The position numbers and the translations under genes were made by a program. Positions 10,543 through 21,216 of a stretch of DNA of 64,000 nt are shown here, in pieces (position 1 is the first letter of the stretch; each line of letters opens with the position of its first letter). The notes beneath the pieces were generated by a model. That model was not told the origin of the DNA. It was given only the letters and a program-made list of their open reading frames with translations, and made no database searches. Source of the stretch: Neofusicoccum parvum (taxonomy: Eukaryota; Ascomycota; Dothideomycetes; Botryosphaeriales; Botryosphaeriaceae). Where the stretch lies: assembly GCA_020912385.1 (NCBI GenBank), contig CP087211.1, forward strand, positions 124,001 to 188,000, read 5' to 3'.

Positions 10543-13500
10543 ATGTCGTCCTCGAAGCCAATCATCGTCCTCAAGTCGTCACAAGACTGGGATGAATGGT
10601 TCTTCATCATCCAATCGCGTGCAAAGAAGGCTCGCGTATACGACTACATAGACCCAACCAAGGACTCACGTCCGCAACAACCAATCGCGCCCACCAAACC
10701 TCCACTACCTACGGGACAAATCACTGACGCTGCTCGTGAGGAGCACAAGTGGAAGCGTGAGGACTATAAGGAGGACAAGAAGGAGTACGACAGGCAGATA
10801 CGAGAGCTCAATGACCTCTCATCACTTATTGAGGACTCAGTGTCTCAGCCACTGCTGCCGCTTCTGCGCAAGATCGAGGATTCTCATCCCTATGCGCAGC
10901 TGCGTGCCCTGAAAGCTCGACTCCAACCCTCTATCTCTACACAACAGGAGTTCGTTCTCAATAAGCTCCGTGAGCTTGAGAAGCCTCCAACCGCCCAGAA
11001 CACTGAGAAGTGGCTCACACAATGGGAAGAGTGTGTGTTCAAAGCACGCTCTCTTGGCCTCTCTGACGTCGAAGGCTCACGAGGAGTAAACGCATTCCTC
11101 AAGCCTATCATGCAACACGACTCAGAATACGCCAGCCCTATCCTTCGTGAGCTCCGACTGGGTACTAAGACGCTTGATGTCTCAGACGTCATTGTCGACT
11201 ATCGTGAGCATGCTCGCCAGAAGCAAGCGCTCACAACGAATAAGACTCGTGCGACCTTCGCAGCCACTCTGCGAGGCGAGGAGCAACCGCAGAAGCCTCC
11301 TAAGTGCTTGTGTGGACTCCCACACTGGTACTATCAGTGCTTCTACCTCAACCAAAGCGCACCTAATCGTCCTACCGACTTCAAACCTAACAAGAAGATC
11401 CAGGACAAGATCCTCAAGCTCATGAGGAATGACAAGATCAAAGCACAGGTGGAAACTGCCCTCAAGCGAGGCGTGCCACCAATGTCTCAGGGCAAGAAGC
11501 AGGACAAAGGCAAGGATACCAAGCCTGACGCACCTGCCAGCGAGGACAATAGTGATGACGAGCAAGGCTCTATCAAGTCCTTCCCAGCCATTGTTGCGCA
11601 GTCATTCGCTACTCAACGAGACTCGCGTCCAACCACGTTGGAGCTCTCATGGATTGCAGACACTGGTACCACTCATCACGTGTGTAACCGGTATATGCGT
11701 AAAAGGTTCACCAAGACACGCAACGCAGGCCCAGACGACTTCGTGATCTGTGGTAACACGTGTGTGCCTATTAAGAGCTTCGGGAATGTCACAGTCAATA
11801 CCTACAACGGGAAGAAGAGCAAGGTTATTACCCTTCGCGATGTGGCCTACGTCCCAGCATTCATGGGCAACTTAGTCTCCATTTCCAAGTGCAATGAGAA
11901 GGGCGTTCATATGGATACTAAGAGTCTTCGTCTCTACAAGGACGACACCATAGTATGTGTCCTTACTCCATCTGATGGTCAGTTCTTTGTCGAACTACAT
12001 CGTGCAGAGTCCTTATCGGCCATTACGAGCGCTGCGGCCACCCGCAGTCTCCCCGCTGAACAGTGGCATGGAGTCTTTGCTCATGCCAACCACCACGCTA
12101 TCAAGGCACTGCCCATGGCTGTCACCGGCGTGGAGTTCACGAACGACATTATGCCTACACACTGCGACGTCTGTGCGCGTGCAAAAGCTCATCAGCTTAT
12201 CGTACGAGACTCATCACCAGAGGAAGCTGGCAACGAGCCATTCTTCCGTGTGTCATTTGACCTCATACAAATGACGCCTGCCTACAACCAACACGAGTGG
12301 ATCACTCATATCGAGTGTACAAAGAGCAACTACGTCCTTACCCGCACTCATGTGCTCAAATCAGACTGCAACACGCTCATTCTCGATATTCTGAGTATGA
12401 TCGAGCGTCGCTTTGACGCTCTTACCGCGTTCTTTCGAACTGATGGCGAAAGATCACTCAACACCACATTTAAAAACGAACTCAAGCGACGAGGCATCAC
12501 TATGGAGGTCTCAGCACCCTACACGCCTGCTCAAAACGGCCATGCCGAAAGGACTGGTCAATCGATTATCGTCAAAGCACGAGCAATGCGCATTGGGGCA
12601 AACTTACCTGATCGCTTATGGCCAGAGACAGTCTTAGCAGCAACGTACATACACAATCGGACGCCAAGCAAGGTCCTCAAGTGCAAGACTCCCTTTGAGC
12701 TCGCGTATGGGACCAAGCCAAATGTAGCCCACATGAGAGTCTATGGCTGCAAAGCCTACGCTCTTAACAAGAATATCCCGCGTAGCGAGAAGCTACAAGA
12801 ACGAGCCCTCGTTGGCTATCTTGTTGGTTACGACTCCACCAACATCTACCGGATATGGTATCCACCAGGAGACCGTATCATCCGCTCAAGAGACGTCAGT
12901 TTTGACGAGTTATCAACATACTCACCAGATGAGCAAGAGGACTATCATGAAATCCAAGACGCAGAAGAGGAGCCTCAGGAGGTTATTCCTCGCGTACGTC
13001 TAAACTCAGAAGACCTCATCACGTCCGACTCGTCGTCAGATGAGGAGGAAGTCACTCATGCCGGATCCGTAGATGTGACTGAACAGTCTACTGCATCACT
13101 AGACGATCAACAACATCCAGGCACGCCGCCTGACAAGCTAGATGAGCAGTCTACTTACCTGCTTACACCATCGCCGTCCACCAGGGACGACAGCATACCA
13201 CAACCGCTAAGTGATAACGTCTTACCGTTATCTACTCTCAGAGACTCGCCCACCTCAGGGGGTGAGGAAGACGAACACCAGCAAGAGAGACGCCTTGGTC
13301 GTCTCCTCCCTGTTCAATACGATACTGAGCCTGACCCAGGTGCAGCACAAGGCAATCGTGCGCCCCTGGCAGCTCATATCAATGCGGATCTCAACCCGAA
13401 CCTCATCATCGAGGGTCCAAGGAATCGAAGAAGAGCCGCGCATGCCGCTAAGGTCATCAGCAACGCTCACTGTGAGCAGACCTTTCTCGCCGCGAGCATG

Positions 13501-15231
13501 TGTGCACTACTCAAAAACGCTCCTACGGGCAATCACGAGCATACGCCTCAGGCAATATTAGGTAACACAGGCCCTCTCGAGGCTCAGCCTACTACATACG
13601 AGGATCCTCCACCCTTACATCAACTAGAGGAGCTCCCTCCTCTACCACGCATTTATCGAGACGAACTACCACCCGAACCTCGTTGCTACAAGGACATCCT
13701 CAAACACCAACTGAAGCCTTATCTCTTTCAAGCACTCTATCGTGAGCTGCAGGAAGCCAATGGTAAGGGGGTGTGGATCGTTATAGACGAAGATCAAGCA
13801 TGCAAGGCTAACAAAGAGGTCATTCCTCTTACATGGGTCTTCAAATACAAATTCGATGAGAAGGGATATCTCATCAAGATCAAGGCACGAGTGTGCGTAC
13901 GAGGTGACCTCCAGGTCTCCTATCAAGACACATATGCGGCTACCCTTGCCTTCCGCATCTTTCGTACGCTTATGGCGATTGTCTGCGCATTCGACCTCGA
14001 GATGTGGCAGTACGACGTCGTCAACGCCTTTCCTCATGTTCCTCTCGACCAACCAACTTTCTGCCGAGCACCAGAAGGCATAACACTTCCTCATGGGAAG
14101 ATCTTATTGCTTAAGAAAGCTCTCTATGGGCTTAAAGAGTCGCCAGCGTTGTGGCAAAAGCACTTTCAAGCCACGCTCAAAGACCTGGGACTTGAGCCTG
14201 TACCAGATGCTCCATGTCTCTATGCGAACGAGCACCTCTTCGTGTTCTTCTTTGTAGACGATATCATTATGGCCTTTCCTAAGAAGGATGAGCCATTCGC
14301 GCATGCATTCGAACAAGACCTCTTTCAGCGCTACGAGATGCGCAAGATGGGAGAAGTACAGTGGTTCTTAGCTTTGCGAATCGTCCGTGATCGTAACAGG
14401 CAACTACTATGGCTATCACAGGAGTCCTACCTCAATAGCCTCAAGGCGAAATACAACGTCAAAGAGTCATCGGTTACCACGCCTCTGCCAGTAGAGGACC
14501 CACCTACACCGAACAACGAGGGTTACGCAACACCCCAAGACATCCACACGTTCCAGAGCAAGATGGGATCTGCCCAGTTCGCTGCCATCAGCACGAGACC
14601 TGATATAGGCCACGCCTGTTCAGCCCTCTCTACCTACCTCACTAATCCCTCTAAGCGGCATCTCTATCTTGCCCAGCGCCTGCTAGAATACCTTGTGAAC
14701 ACTAAGGACCTCGCAATCATGTACAATGGCAATGCAGAAGATGATCAACGCATCTTCATTCCCAGCAGTGATGCATCCTTCGCCAATGACACGGCCACAC
14801 GCCGCAGTCATCAAGGATCACTCATAATGCTATTCGACGGACCCGTGGACTGGAAGGCTTCCAAGCAACCTACAGTCACAACCTCAACTACGGAAGCTGA
14901 ATTACTCGCTCTATCAGAGACTGCCAAGCAAGCTTATTGGTGGAAACGCTTCTTCAGAGGAATCCAATTTGAGCCAGGTCACCTTATCCAAATCGAGTGT
15001 GACAACAAGCAAACACTCCGTCTTATGGAGGAAAACGTCGGCAAGCTCGTCACGAAGCTCCGCCACGTTGATATTCATCACCACTGGCTCAGACAGGAGA
15101 CTCAAGCAGGCAATGTTCACTTCCGATGGACACCAACAGCGCAGATGATAGCAGACGGACTGACAAAGCCGTTATCAAAGCAAAAGCACGCCCACTTCGT
15201 GCACGGCTTAGGCCTCTCATCACTACAGTAG
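10543..15231 (+). CDS. Gag-Pol polyprotein of the Ty1/copia element
   Basis: A single 1562-aa frame from ATG 10543. The gag part ends in a non-standard zinc knuckle (C-x-C-x3-H-x4-C, near residue 260). The protease active site is A-D-T-G near 372. The pre-integrase H-x4-H...C-x2-C zinc motif starts near 507. Integrase D, D and E lie in SFDLIQM, FRTDGERS and NGHAERTG (~572, 632, 669). Reverse transcriptase carries the DVVNAF strand and the catalytic FVDD box near 1238, where most copia elements have YVDD. RNase H follows, with acidic residues in SSDASFAND, TEAELL and CDNKQ, and the terminal motif ADGLTKPL. Gag and Pol share one frame, so Gag excess must come from processing or other control rather than frameshifting. 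Confidence 0.97.
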   Translation: MSSSKPIIVLKSSQDWDEWFFIIQSRAKKARVYDYIDPTKDSRPQQPIAPTKPPLPTGQITDAAREEHKWKREDYKEDKKEYDRQIRELNDLSSLIEDSVSQPLLPLLRKIEDSHPYAQLRALKARLQPSISTQQEFVLNKLRELEKPPTAQNTEKWLTQWEECVFKARSLGLSDVEGSRGVNAFLKPIMQHDSEYASPILRELRLGTKTLDVSDVIVDYREHARQKQALTTNKTRATFAATLRGEEQPQKPPKCLCGLPHWYYQCFYLNQSAPNRPTDFKPNKKIQDKILKLMRNDKIKAQVETALKRGVPPMSQGKKQDKGKDTKPDAPASEDNSDDEQGSIKSFPAIVAQSFATQRDSRPTTLELSWIADTGTTHHVCNRYMRKRFTKTRNAGPDDFVICGNTCVPIKSFGNVTVNTYNGKKSKVITLRDVAYVPAFMGNLVSISKCNEKGVHMDTKSLRLYKDDTIVCVLTPSDGQFFVELHRAESLSAITSAAATRSLPAEQWHGVFAHANHHAIKALPMAVTGVEFTNDIMPTHCDVCARAKAHQLIVRDSSPEEAGNEPFFRVSFDLIQMTPAYNQHEWITHIECTKSNYVLTRTHVLKSDCNTLILDILSMIERRFDALTAFFRTDGERSLNTTFKNELKRRGITMEVSAPYTPAQNGHAERTGQSIIVKARAMRIGANLPDRLWPETVLAATYIHNRTPSKVLKCKTPFELAYGTKPNVAHMRVYGCKAYALNKNIPRSEKLQERALVGYLVGYDSTNIYRIWYPPGDRIIRSRDVSFDELSTYSPDEQEDYHEIQDAEEEPQEVIPRVRLNSEDLITSDSSSDEEEVTHAGSVDVTEQSTASLDDQQHPGTPPDKLDEQSTYLLTPSPSTRDDSIPQPLSDNVLPLSTLRDSPTSGGEEDEHQQERRLGRLLPVQYDTEPDPGAAQGNRAPLAAHINADLNPNLIIEGPRNRRRAAHAAKVISNAHCEQTFLAASMCALLKNAPTGNHEHTPQAILGNTGPLEAQPTTYEDPPPLHQLEELPPLPRIYRDELPPEPRCYKDILKHQLKPYLFQALYRELQEANGKGVWIVIDEDQACKANKEVIPLTWVFKYKFDEKGYLIKIKARVCVRGDLQVSYQDTYAATLAFRIFRTLMAIVCAFDLEMWQYDVVNAFPHVPLDQPTFCRAPEGITLPHGKILLLKKALYGLKESPALWQKHFQATLKDLGLEPVPDAPCLYANEHLFVFFFVDDIIMAFPKKDEPFAHAFEQDLFQRYEMRKMGEVQWFLALRIVRDRNRQLLWLSQESYLNSLKAKYNVKESSVTTPLPVEDPPTPNNEGYATPQDIHTFQSKMGSAQFAAISTRPDIGHACSALSTYLTNPSKRHLYLAQRLLEYLVNTKDLAIMYNGNAEDDQRIFIPSSDASFANDTATRRSHQGSLIMLFDGPVDWKASKQPTVTTSTTEAELLALSETAKQAYWWKRFFRGIQFEPGHLIQIECDNKQTLRLMEENVGKLVTKLRHVDIHHHWLRQETQAGNVHFRWTPTAQMIADGLTKPLSKQKHAHFVHGLGLSSLQ

Positions 15232-15361
15232 TAAGCGCAGCAAGCATACTACTCAAATCAGATTGTTATCATTTCATTTGTCTCGGAAATCACTCTCCCG
15301 TACATTCTTTTATGGACAACACCAAGCATATTATCGCGCACTGCCTATTCGGACACCACGC

Positions 15362-15369
15362 GAAGGGGG
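15362..15369 (+). other. Polypurine tract
   Basis: GAAGGGGG lies two bases before the right LTR, the expected site of plus-strand DNA priming. Confidence 0.75.
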
Positions 15370-15371
15370 TG

Positions 15372-15519
15372 TGTTGGATATCACGTGTTTTAAGGTCTCC
15401 TTATATCACACCACATAGCTTAGCCACAATCACTCGTATAAGAGGCAAGCGGGTCACCCACCCTCTTCCTCTTCATGCCAACCATCAATGGATCATCGTT
15501 GTTCATCAACATTCCAACA
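15372..15519 (+). repeat. Right (3') LTR
   Basis: 148 bp, identical by eye to the left LTR. It ends 88 bp before the ATG of the secreted-protein gene. Its TATAAG at 15437-15442 is about 165 bp from that ATG, so the LTR could act as a promoter for it. Confidence 0.95.
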
Positions 15520-15524
15520 CAACA
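15520..15524. repeat. Target-site duplication, right copy
   Basis: CAACA, matching 10087-10091. Confidence 0.9.
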
Positions 15525-15607
15525 GCATCACTTCCAAAGCTCTCTATCCCAAGCCACCCAAACACTCCTTTTTCCAAACCAAACAATTTCCACACCTCAA
15601 AGCCAAA

Positions 15608-15946
15608 ATGAAGTTCAGCGCACCCACCCTCGCCATCCTCACGCTCGCCGCCAGCGCCCCGACCGCGCTCGCCGACGACTGGCGATGCAAGGGCGTGAAC
15701 GGGGACGGCGGGCTGCGGCGCTACTCGTGGCAGTTCAAGGGCTACTGCGAGGACCGGTCGGGGCAGTGCTTCCTCGACAAGCTGCGCGGCAAGGGCCTGA
15801 GGGAGCACAACTGGCAGTGCTGGAAGACCGACGACGACGGCTGGTGGCAGGCCGACGCCTCCTACACCGCCGGCCTGGCCTGGCAGATCAACAACGCCAT
15901 CGAGGAAGTCACCGGCTCGTGGAGGGGCTGCTGGCCGAACCAGTGA
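15608..15946 (+). CDS. Small secreted protein, effector-like, behind an LTR insertion
   Basis: An intronless 112-aa ORF starting at ATG 15608 (AAAATG context). Residues 1-22 are a clear signal peptide with an A-L-A cleavage site. The mature chain is rich in Trp, Gly and charged residues and has five cysteines (W-R-C, G-Y-C, G-Q-C, W-Q-C, G-C-W), an odd number suggesting one free or intermolecular thiol. No family was recognised. Codon use is GC-rich, unlike the retroelement. The native TATA box is at 10046, on the other side of the 5.4-kb retrotransposon, leaving only 88 bp of original leader next to the ORF. The ORF itself is undamaged, in line with a recent insertion. Confidence 0.8.
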   Translation: MKFSAPTLAILTLAASAPTALADDWRCKGVNGDGGLRRYSWQFKGYCEDRSGQCFLDKLRGKGLREHNWQCWKTDDDGWWQADASYTAGLAWQINNAIEEVTGSWRGCWPNQ

Positions 15947-16424
15947 GCGTGAGTGCTGGTGTCCTTTTCCCTGGGAGCTGGGGGTTGAGTCTTGCTAATG
16001 GGCATAGGGAGGCCGATGGGACTGGTGAGGGCGATGTATGGGTGCGATGCCGATGGAGGCGGAGGGCAGAAGCGGGTATGGGGAGGTGTTGGATAGAGTA
16101 CATCAGGTGATACCAACTACAGTCTATCGCTTAGCGGAGTTCTATAAATACAACATGGATTCTAAGAAAGAGTGTTTGGATGCTTTGTAGAATGTTTTGA
16201 TAAATTATGAAGAAGAGCTAACAAGTCCCAAACCCAAAATATGCAATGACGGAAACGACTGTCCAGTATGTACATTTCTTGCCTCTCGACCTTGTTGAAA
16301 GGTCTCGTCGTACTTACACACTTAGTTGATCGAAAATTCAAGGATCTGGTGACCATAATGCATCCCCGTCCAGACGCCAGAAATGCAATGGAAGGAAGGA
16401 GTGTCTGCGTGCTTTGCAGGGTGA
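15947..16424. other. Tail-to-tail spacer
   Basis: Holds the 3' regions of the secreted-protein gene (+) and the hydrolase gene (-). No gene recognised. Confidence 0.5.
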
Positions 16425-18243
16425 CTAGAGGAGAACATCTCTCCACGTCAGGTTGGAGAAAAGAGGAACGTCCACCTCACACACTGTCCCTGGGTCCGGC
16501 ATGGTACCATTCAACAAGTAGGCTTGAATAGCCTTCTTAGTACAAACAGATGCCTGTGCAAGCGATCCATGCTATAGTAAATCACGACAAGTTAACATCC
16601 GGCCATCTGTGGTGGGGAGAGATTACTCACACCGGCGCCTCTGATCTCCAGAGCAACGCTTCCCTCAAAGCCAGCGCTGATGTTCTGCGCAGACAGGAAC
16701 GGGGTCACGGGATCCCACTTATTCCCCATGGTCAAAACTGGGTTTCTCGTCTTCACGTTGAAGTCGCCCAGATAGCGTTCCTTGGACTCAAATGGCCACT
16801 GCGAGCACAGCATCACCGAGTTCGTCTTGATGTCGCCCCCGAGCTTGCTGATTTGCTCCATTTTGTCAAGCCACGGGAAGGTGTCTTCCTTGCGAGACGC
16901 ACGCGGTGTCTTGTCGGCACATTCGATCCCTGGCCAAGAATCAAGGGTAGGTGCTATTGCCGGGGCAGCGAAAATGTCGGCATACTCGGTCTCGTTCTGC
17001 GTTAGTAGCCCGTGCAGTCTGGTTGCTAGCTTAGGGTACGCGCGAGGGCCGTAGAGGGCTTGAAGTATCATATTTTTGATGATACCGTAGTCGATGACGG
17101 CCCCATCAAATGGAATCGGGTTGTACTTGATCGTCTCCAGGAGGGTGTACAAGCTTTCTTCCAGTTCTGTGGCGGTTGCGTTGAGATCAGCTAGAGCACA
17201 TCGCTCGCCTGCCTCAACGCACTGTGATACGAAGTGGGATAATGTCATGTCGGTGCTCTTCCACATCTCAAAAGACCTATGAGAGAAAAGAAAGTCCGGT
17301 TAGTTGCCCGATAGTGCTACAAGAGAATAAAAAGTAATGACTTACTGCCCGTTGAAGTATTCATGCGGATTATAGACTGAATCCAAAATCACCTTTTCCA
17401 TCCTATCGGGGAACATGGCAGCAACGGTTGCTCCCAATGTAGCGCCGTAAGAGATGCCTAGGCTCTATGATCAGCAAGGCGGCATCTTGTCTGAGATTTT
17501 TGGACTTCGATTACCCCAATATTTTAGCAGTCCATCATTGCTGAGCACATCGACAATTTGCATCATGTCTCTCGCAACGAACGCTGTTCCAAGAAGGCCA
17601 CCAATGTCCTCTCCATTTGCTTTGCACGTATCGGCCTTGTTTTTGGTGTCGGCCCAGATTCGTCCTCGTGCCACGTCAGAGGAATTTCCAAACATGAGTG
17701 GTTGCGCCAGAGCCGCGAGGAGTCCGTCGGTTTCGTTTTTGTAGCAGGAGAATGGCAGCGTGTTTACAGTGCCCCTGTGAGGAAACGAACGGTCAGCACA
17801 GCAGATCGAAAGCGCAACAAGCCGTGTCATTACCTGGTGTCAAAGGTGACGAGATCATGGTGGCCACCTTCCATCCTATGCAACTGTAAGTATATATAGC
17901 CTTTTTACATAAGGCCATCTCACGCTTGTAGCTGATCCGCGATGCTAGCCATACTCTCGCGGTTGGGCTCGCCGGGACCCCCAAAGTTGAGCAAGATGGT
18001 TCCTTTTGCAGGCAGCTCTGTGGCAGCCACTTTGGCGAGCTCGAGAGTAAGTGTTTCCGACGAGTTTGACTGCGTGTAGTCCAGTGGAACGGGCAGCGTC
18101 CCACACACCATAGGCAAGGACTCATTCATTGTTAAGTTGCATGGACCCCACTGGACCTCTCCGGCTCGAGCCTGTGGCATGGCGTAGACTCCCATTGCCT
18201 GGAGTAAGAGAAGTGGGAAAAGGGCGATTGTAGGTAGCATCAT
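16425..18243 (-). CDS. Secreted alpha/beta-hydrolase with TAP-type C-terminal domain
   Basis: Six exons (18243-17924, 17875-17834, 17774-17515, 17457-17346, 17276-16631, 16571-16425) encode 508 aa. Residues 1-22 form a signal peptide. The oxyanion region NFGGPG appears near 90, FDTRG follows near 125, and the nucleophile elbow GISYG has Ser near 210. The acid is D in GNKWDPVTP (~434) and the catalytic His is in GHGS (~461), restored only after splicing of the last intron. This is the architecture of fungal secreted tripeptidyl/prolyl aminopeptidase-like hydrolases (AB hydrolase plus TAP C-terminal domain), cleaving short peptides from the N-terminus. Exon phases all close. A TATA element lies about 95 bp upstream. 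Substrate specificity cannot be stated. Confidence 0.9.
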
Positions 18244-18336
18244 AGCAGTGAATATTGTCAATTCGAGTGATGAAGCGATAGGTCGAGTAGTAAAGATAGT
18301 GATGGAGTGATGGGTCGGCTTGGGGTTCGAGCAGGG

Positions 18337-18342
18337 CTTATA
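18337..18342 (-). promoter_or_regulatory. TATA box for the hydrolase gene
   Basis: TATAAG on the minus strand, about 95 bp before the ATG at 18243. Confidence 0.5.
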
Positions 18343-19219
18343 AGTATGCCGATAGACATGGCTGCGGGCACTGCCACGACATGCTATGCTAGGATGACAT
18401 ACCGGGGCTTGGGGTAGGGCCTGCCAAGACATGGCGTAGATGTGCGTAGACAGAAGAAGAAGGACGAGTCTAGTAATTCGATCCCAAATGTTGTTTAGTC
18501 ATGTTAGTGTCACGGTTTGGCTCTAGCTGCAATGTCACCAAGAATTATTAGGTCAGAGTTCCGCCACAGGGAAGCAGCCGACGTTGCGGAGTCTGACTGC
18601 TTGAAGGCAGGAACCAGGCGGAGCAGCTCCTTACCTATTTCTCAAACGGGGAGCCAAGACACCTGGCTTTTTCTGCGCTACTATCTACTCTGCATAATGT
18701 CCAAATACGCGTATTCATTCCAGCTAAGCCATTTCTTACATGGTGCGGCTGAGATGTCAGACGGCCGGCGGAGAAACTGGCGGTGATGTCACGGTAAGCA
18801 TCAGGCCAATTGGGTGTTTTCTGTTCCACAAGGGGTGGCGCAGCGACAGCGTAGTAGCCAATCAACTCCGCCATTAGCGGGCCGCCGGCACTCGGCAGAG
18901 GAGCCCTTTAATCCTTCCCGGAGCATCCTGGTGACACGAACAACGACTTCAGTTCCTCGGGGAATACAGGTCCTTCACACGATCATCAGAGAAGGCGACC
19001 AGGTTGACTGTTACCCAATCTCGTATAACATCCTCTGGAGATGAGATGTAATCTCATCTGCAGAAGTGAACACCCGACATTGAGATTCCTCATACAGCAA
19101 GAATAGCTAGATAATTCTAAAAACGACCCATACACCTCGACTATAGCCTTCTTCCAGCCATAGCAAGGAAGGGGTTCACGAAGCCTTCACTGGCCTGTGG
19201 GGTACGGTGAACTACAGAA
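18343..19219. other. Intergenic, no gene recognised
   Basis: Promoter side of the hydrolase gene and 3' side of the next minus-strand gene. Short open stretches have no recognisable motif. Confidence 0.45.
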
Positions 19220-20390
19220 TCAGTAAGCTCGATTGTTATGGGTGCCATTTCGCATGATGGGAAGCTTACTACTAAGCCCGGAGATGTGTGCAATCACATC
19301 ATTCTCTGCTAGATCTGCCCAATCTTGGACGCCACCACGTTCCTCATCATCGGGTTCCTGGTCGTCAGTCCTCTCATCTCGGCTGTAAGCTATCAGCCTC
19401 TGGCACAAAGTCCTGAATAGTGTCGCCTCCTCAGGAATGTACCGCGGATGCGACTCGCTCACACCGCGGAAGTCCTCCTCGCCGCCCAAGCCGTCCGGCA
19501 CCTCGAGCCCCTCCAGCTCGTCCAAGATCTCACACTCCAGCACCGCCCTGCCGGAATTCCCTTCTCCGAAAAGACCAGCCCACCGGCGCAGCGCCAGAAA
19601 CGCCACGGCCACGGGAAACACGAAGCCGCCGCCCCGTTCGCCCTCCGCGAAGCACTCACCCAGCCGCCTGCACAGCGCCATCTCGCGTCTCGTCAGCGGC
19701 TTCAAGCTGCCCGGCCTGCACAAGTCATCGCGGTCATCTCTGATGCGGCAGGCAAGCTGGGCGGTCCCGCGGTAGGCGCCCGGACCGAAGAGCTCGGGCA
19801 GCAGGCCATGGAGGCCGGCTTCGCGCAGCCGCTCGAGAGAGACGACGCGGAACCCGGTGCCAGCGGCGCTGACGCCGCCGCGCACGAGGTACTCGCCGAG
19901 GTAGTAGTGGCGCTGGAACCTCGGGCGCGGCTGGAGGCTGTACGCGTCGAACAGCGCGGCGGCGGGCCAGACGGGCAGGGCGAAGTTGGCCGTGTCGAGC
20001 ACGGCGATGAACACGGTCGCCGACGGCTCGCTCCAGTGGTAGGCCTTGCGCATGGCGTGGCGCAGCGCGCAGAGCAGCGAGCTCGTCCACGACGTGAACT
20101 CGGACGCGTGTGCGGTGTGCCACGTCAGGTGCTGCTCGAGCGTGTGTTGCGTGCCGGCCGCGTCGCCGAACGCCGGGTAAGGCCAGTTGGTGTCGTCGGG
20201 GTGGATGTGCGCGTCGTTGTTGGCGTGCAGGCCGTCACGCGAGCCCCGCGAGAAGGCACGGAAGAGGTAGCGGGGCACGCGATGCCGGGCGTCTGGTGGG
20301 GCATTGGTCAGTGACGGGGTGATGACTTCAAGGGAGTCGGCTCATCTGCGCACCGTGGAGAATGTTTGACTGTTCTGCGGTCATGTACAT
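19220..20390 (-). CDS. Uncharacterised fungal protein with YLFRAFS N-terminal motif (7587-type domain)
   Basis: Two exons, 20390-20354 (12 codons) and 20292-19220, encode 369 aa. The long exon has no ATG near its start. The small first exon supplies MYMTAEQSNILH and joins in phase to DARHRVPRYLFRAF through a 61-bp intron. The R-Y-L-F-R-A-F-S segment near residue 20 resembles the start of a widespread uncharacterised domain in Pezizomycotina (DUF7587, from memory). The rest has no enzyme motif, and the C-terminal third is acidic (DERTDDQEPDDEERG). No signal peptide is evident. Function unknown. Confidence 0.7.
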
Positions 20391-21216
20391 GATGGAAGTT
20401 CTGCTGGAAATGCTAACCGAAAGATGCTATGGGATGTGCGGGCTGCGGTAATTGTTCTGCGCTGAAGAGTTTCCTGGCAAATGCCAAATATGTATACCCT
20501 CAGGCATTGCGGCACGGATAGGCACCAGAAACATATAATGCCAAGGGATGATAGAAAAGGCTCGCTGCCACGAGGCTGGCGGCTAAGATGCGGTGTTCAT
20601 TTGTTGCGCAGCAGGAGACGACCAGCATGCATCAGCCACACAGGTGCTCCGCCACAGCCGTGCCGCTCTCCGCCGCACTCGCAAGCATGTCCGACCCGCT
20701 CACCGAAAACGAGTAGGAGCTGAATACTGCTGCCTTGTACATCGCATGAACGAGGCTGACTCCCGCCCCACACACTCTTGAACTTGTTGAGTATCTAGTA
20801 GAGACTCCTGGTATCTATTGATAACGCATAGAGGGCAGAGGCAACTATACGCTCTCTTCTCAGACCTTGATGGCCCACAAAACGAAGCCCGATTGCGCTC
20901 CGCATCGCCAAAGCAATCCCAAATAAGCTAATTAACTCCACCAGACTTTTCTTCCGCATACACTTCATCACCACCAGCGGCCGACACTTCCGTCCGAGCT
21001 AGCACAGGCTGCGTCAGCCGGCTGAGGATATCAACAACAAGGTGGTGGACGTGCGTTTATGCCGGGGTCAAGAGGAACTAATATTTGAATATTTCTACCT
21101 CTAGGTAGCGAGGAGGATGAGAGGGAAAACTAGAAGGGACTGCGATGATTCATTAGGGTACTCGCAGACGGGAGTAAAGCAGCCAGGAAGTCAATAGGTC
21201 TTCCACTCCAAGCCTC
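20391..21216. other. Intergenic, no gene recognised
   Basis: Short open stretches without motif or splice pattern. It separates two minus-strand genes. Confidence 0.45.

Larger units (their letters stand above)
10092..15519 (+). mobile_element. Complete Ty1/copia LTR retrotransposon
   Basis: The 5428-bp element is bounded by direct 148-bp LTRs (10092-10239 and 15372-15519) that appear identical by eye. It starts TGTTGG and ends CCAACA, a short terminal inverted repeat. It is flanked by a 5-bp CAACA duplication. Inside lie a primer-binding site, a 4.7-kb gag-pol ORF without stops or frameshifts, and a polypurine tract just before the right LTR. Domain order is protease, integrase, reverse transcriptase, RNase H, which places it in the copia superfamily. 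Identical LTRs and an intact ORF indicate recent insertion and possible activity. There is no sign of repeat-induced C-to-T damage. It is inserted in sense orientation in the 5' leader of the gene at 15608. Confidence 0.97.

Noticed and set aside
10543..15231. Possibility of a gag-pol frameshift
   Set aside because: The frame is continuous from gag to RNase H with no stop, so no recoding signal is needed.
15126..15611. Open frame running from RNase H through the right LTR
   Set aside because: An out-of-frame shadow of the polyprotein and LTR; the secreted-protein ORF starts independently at 15608.
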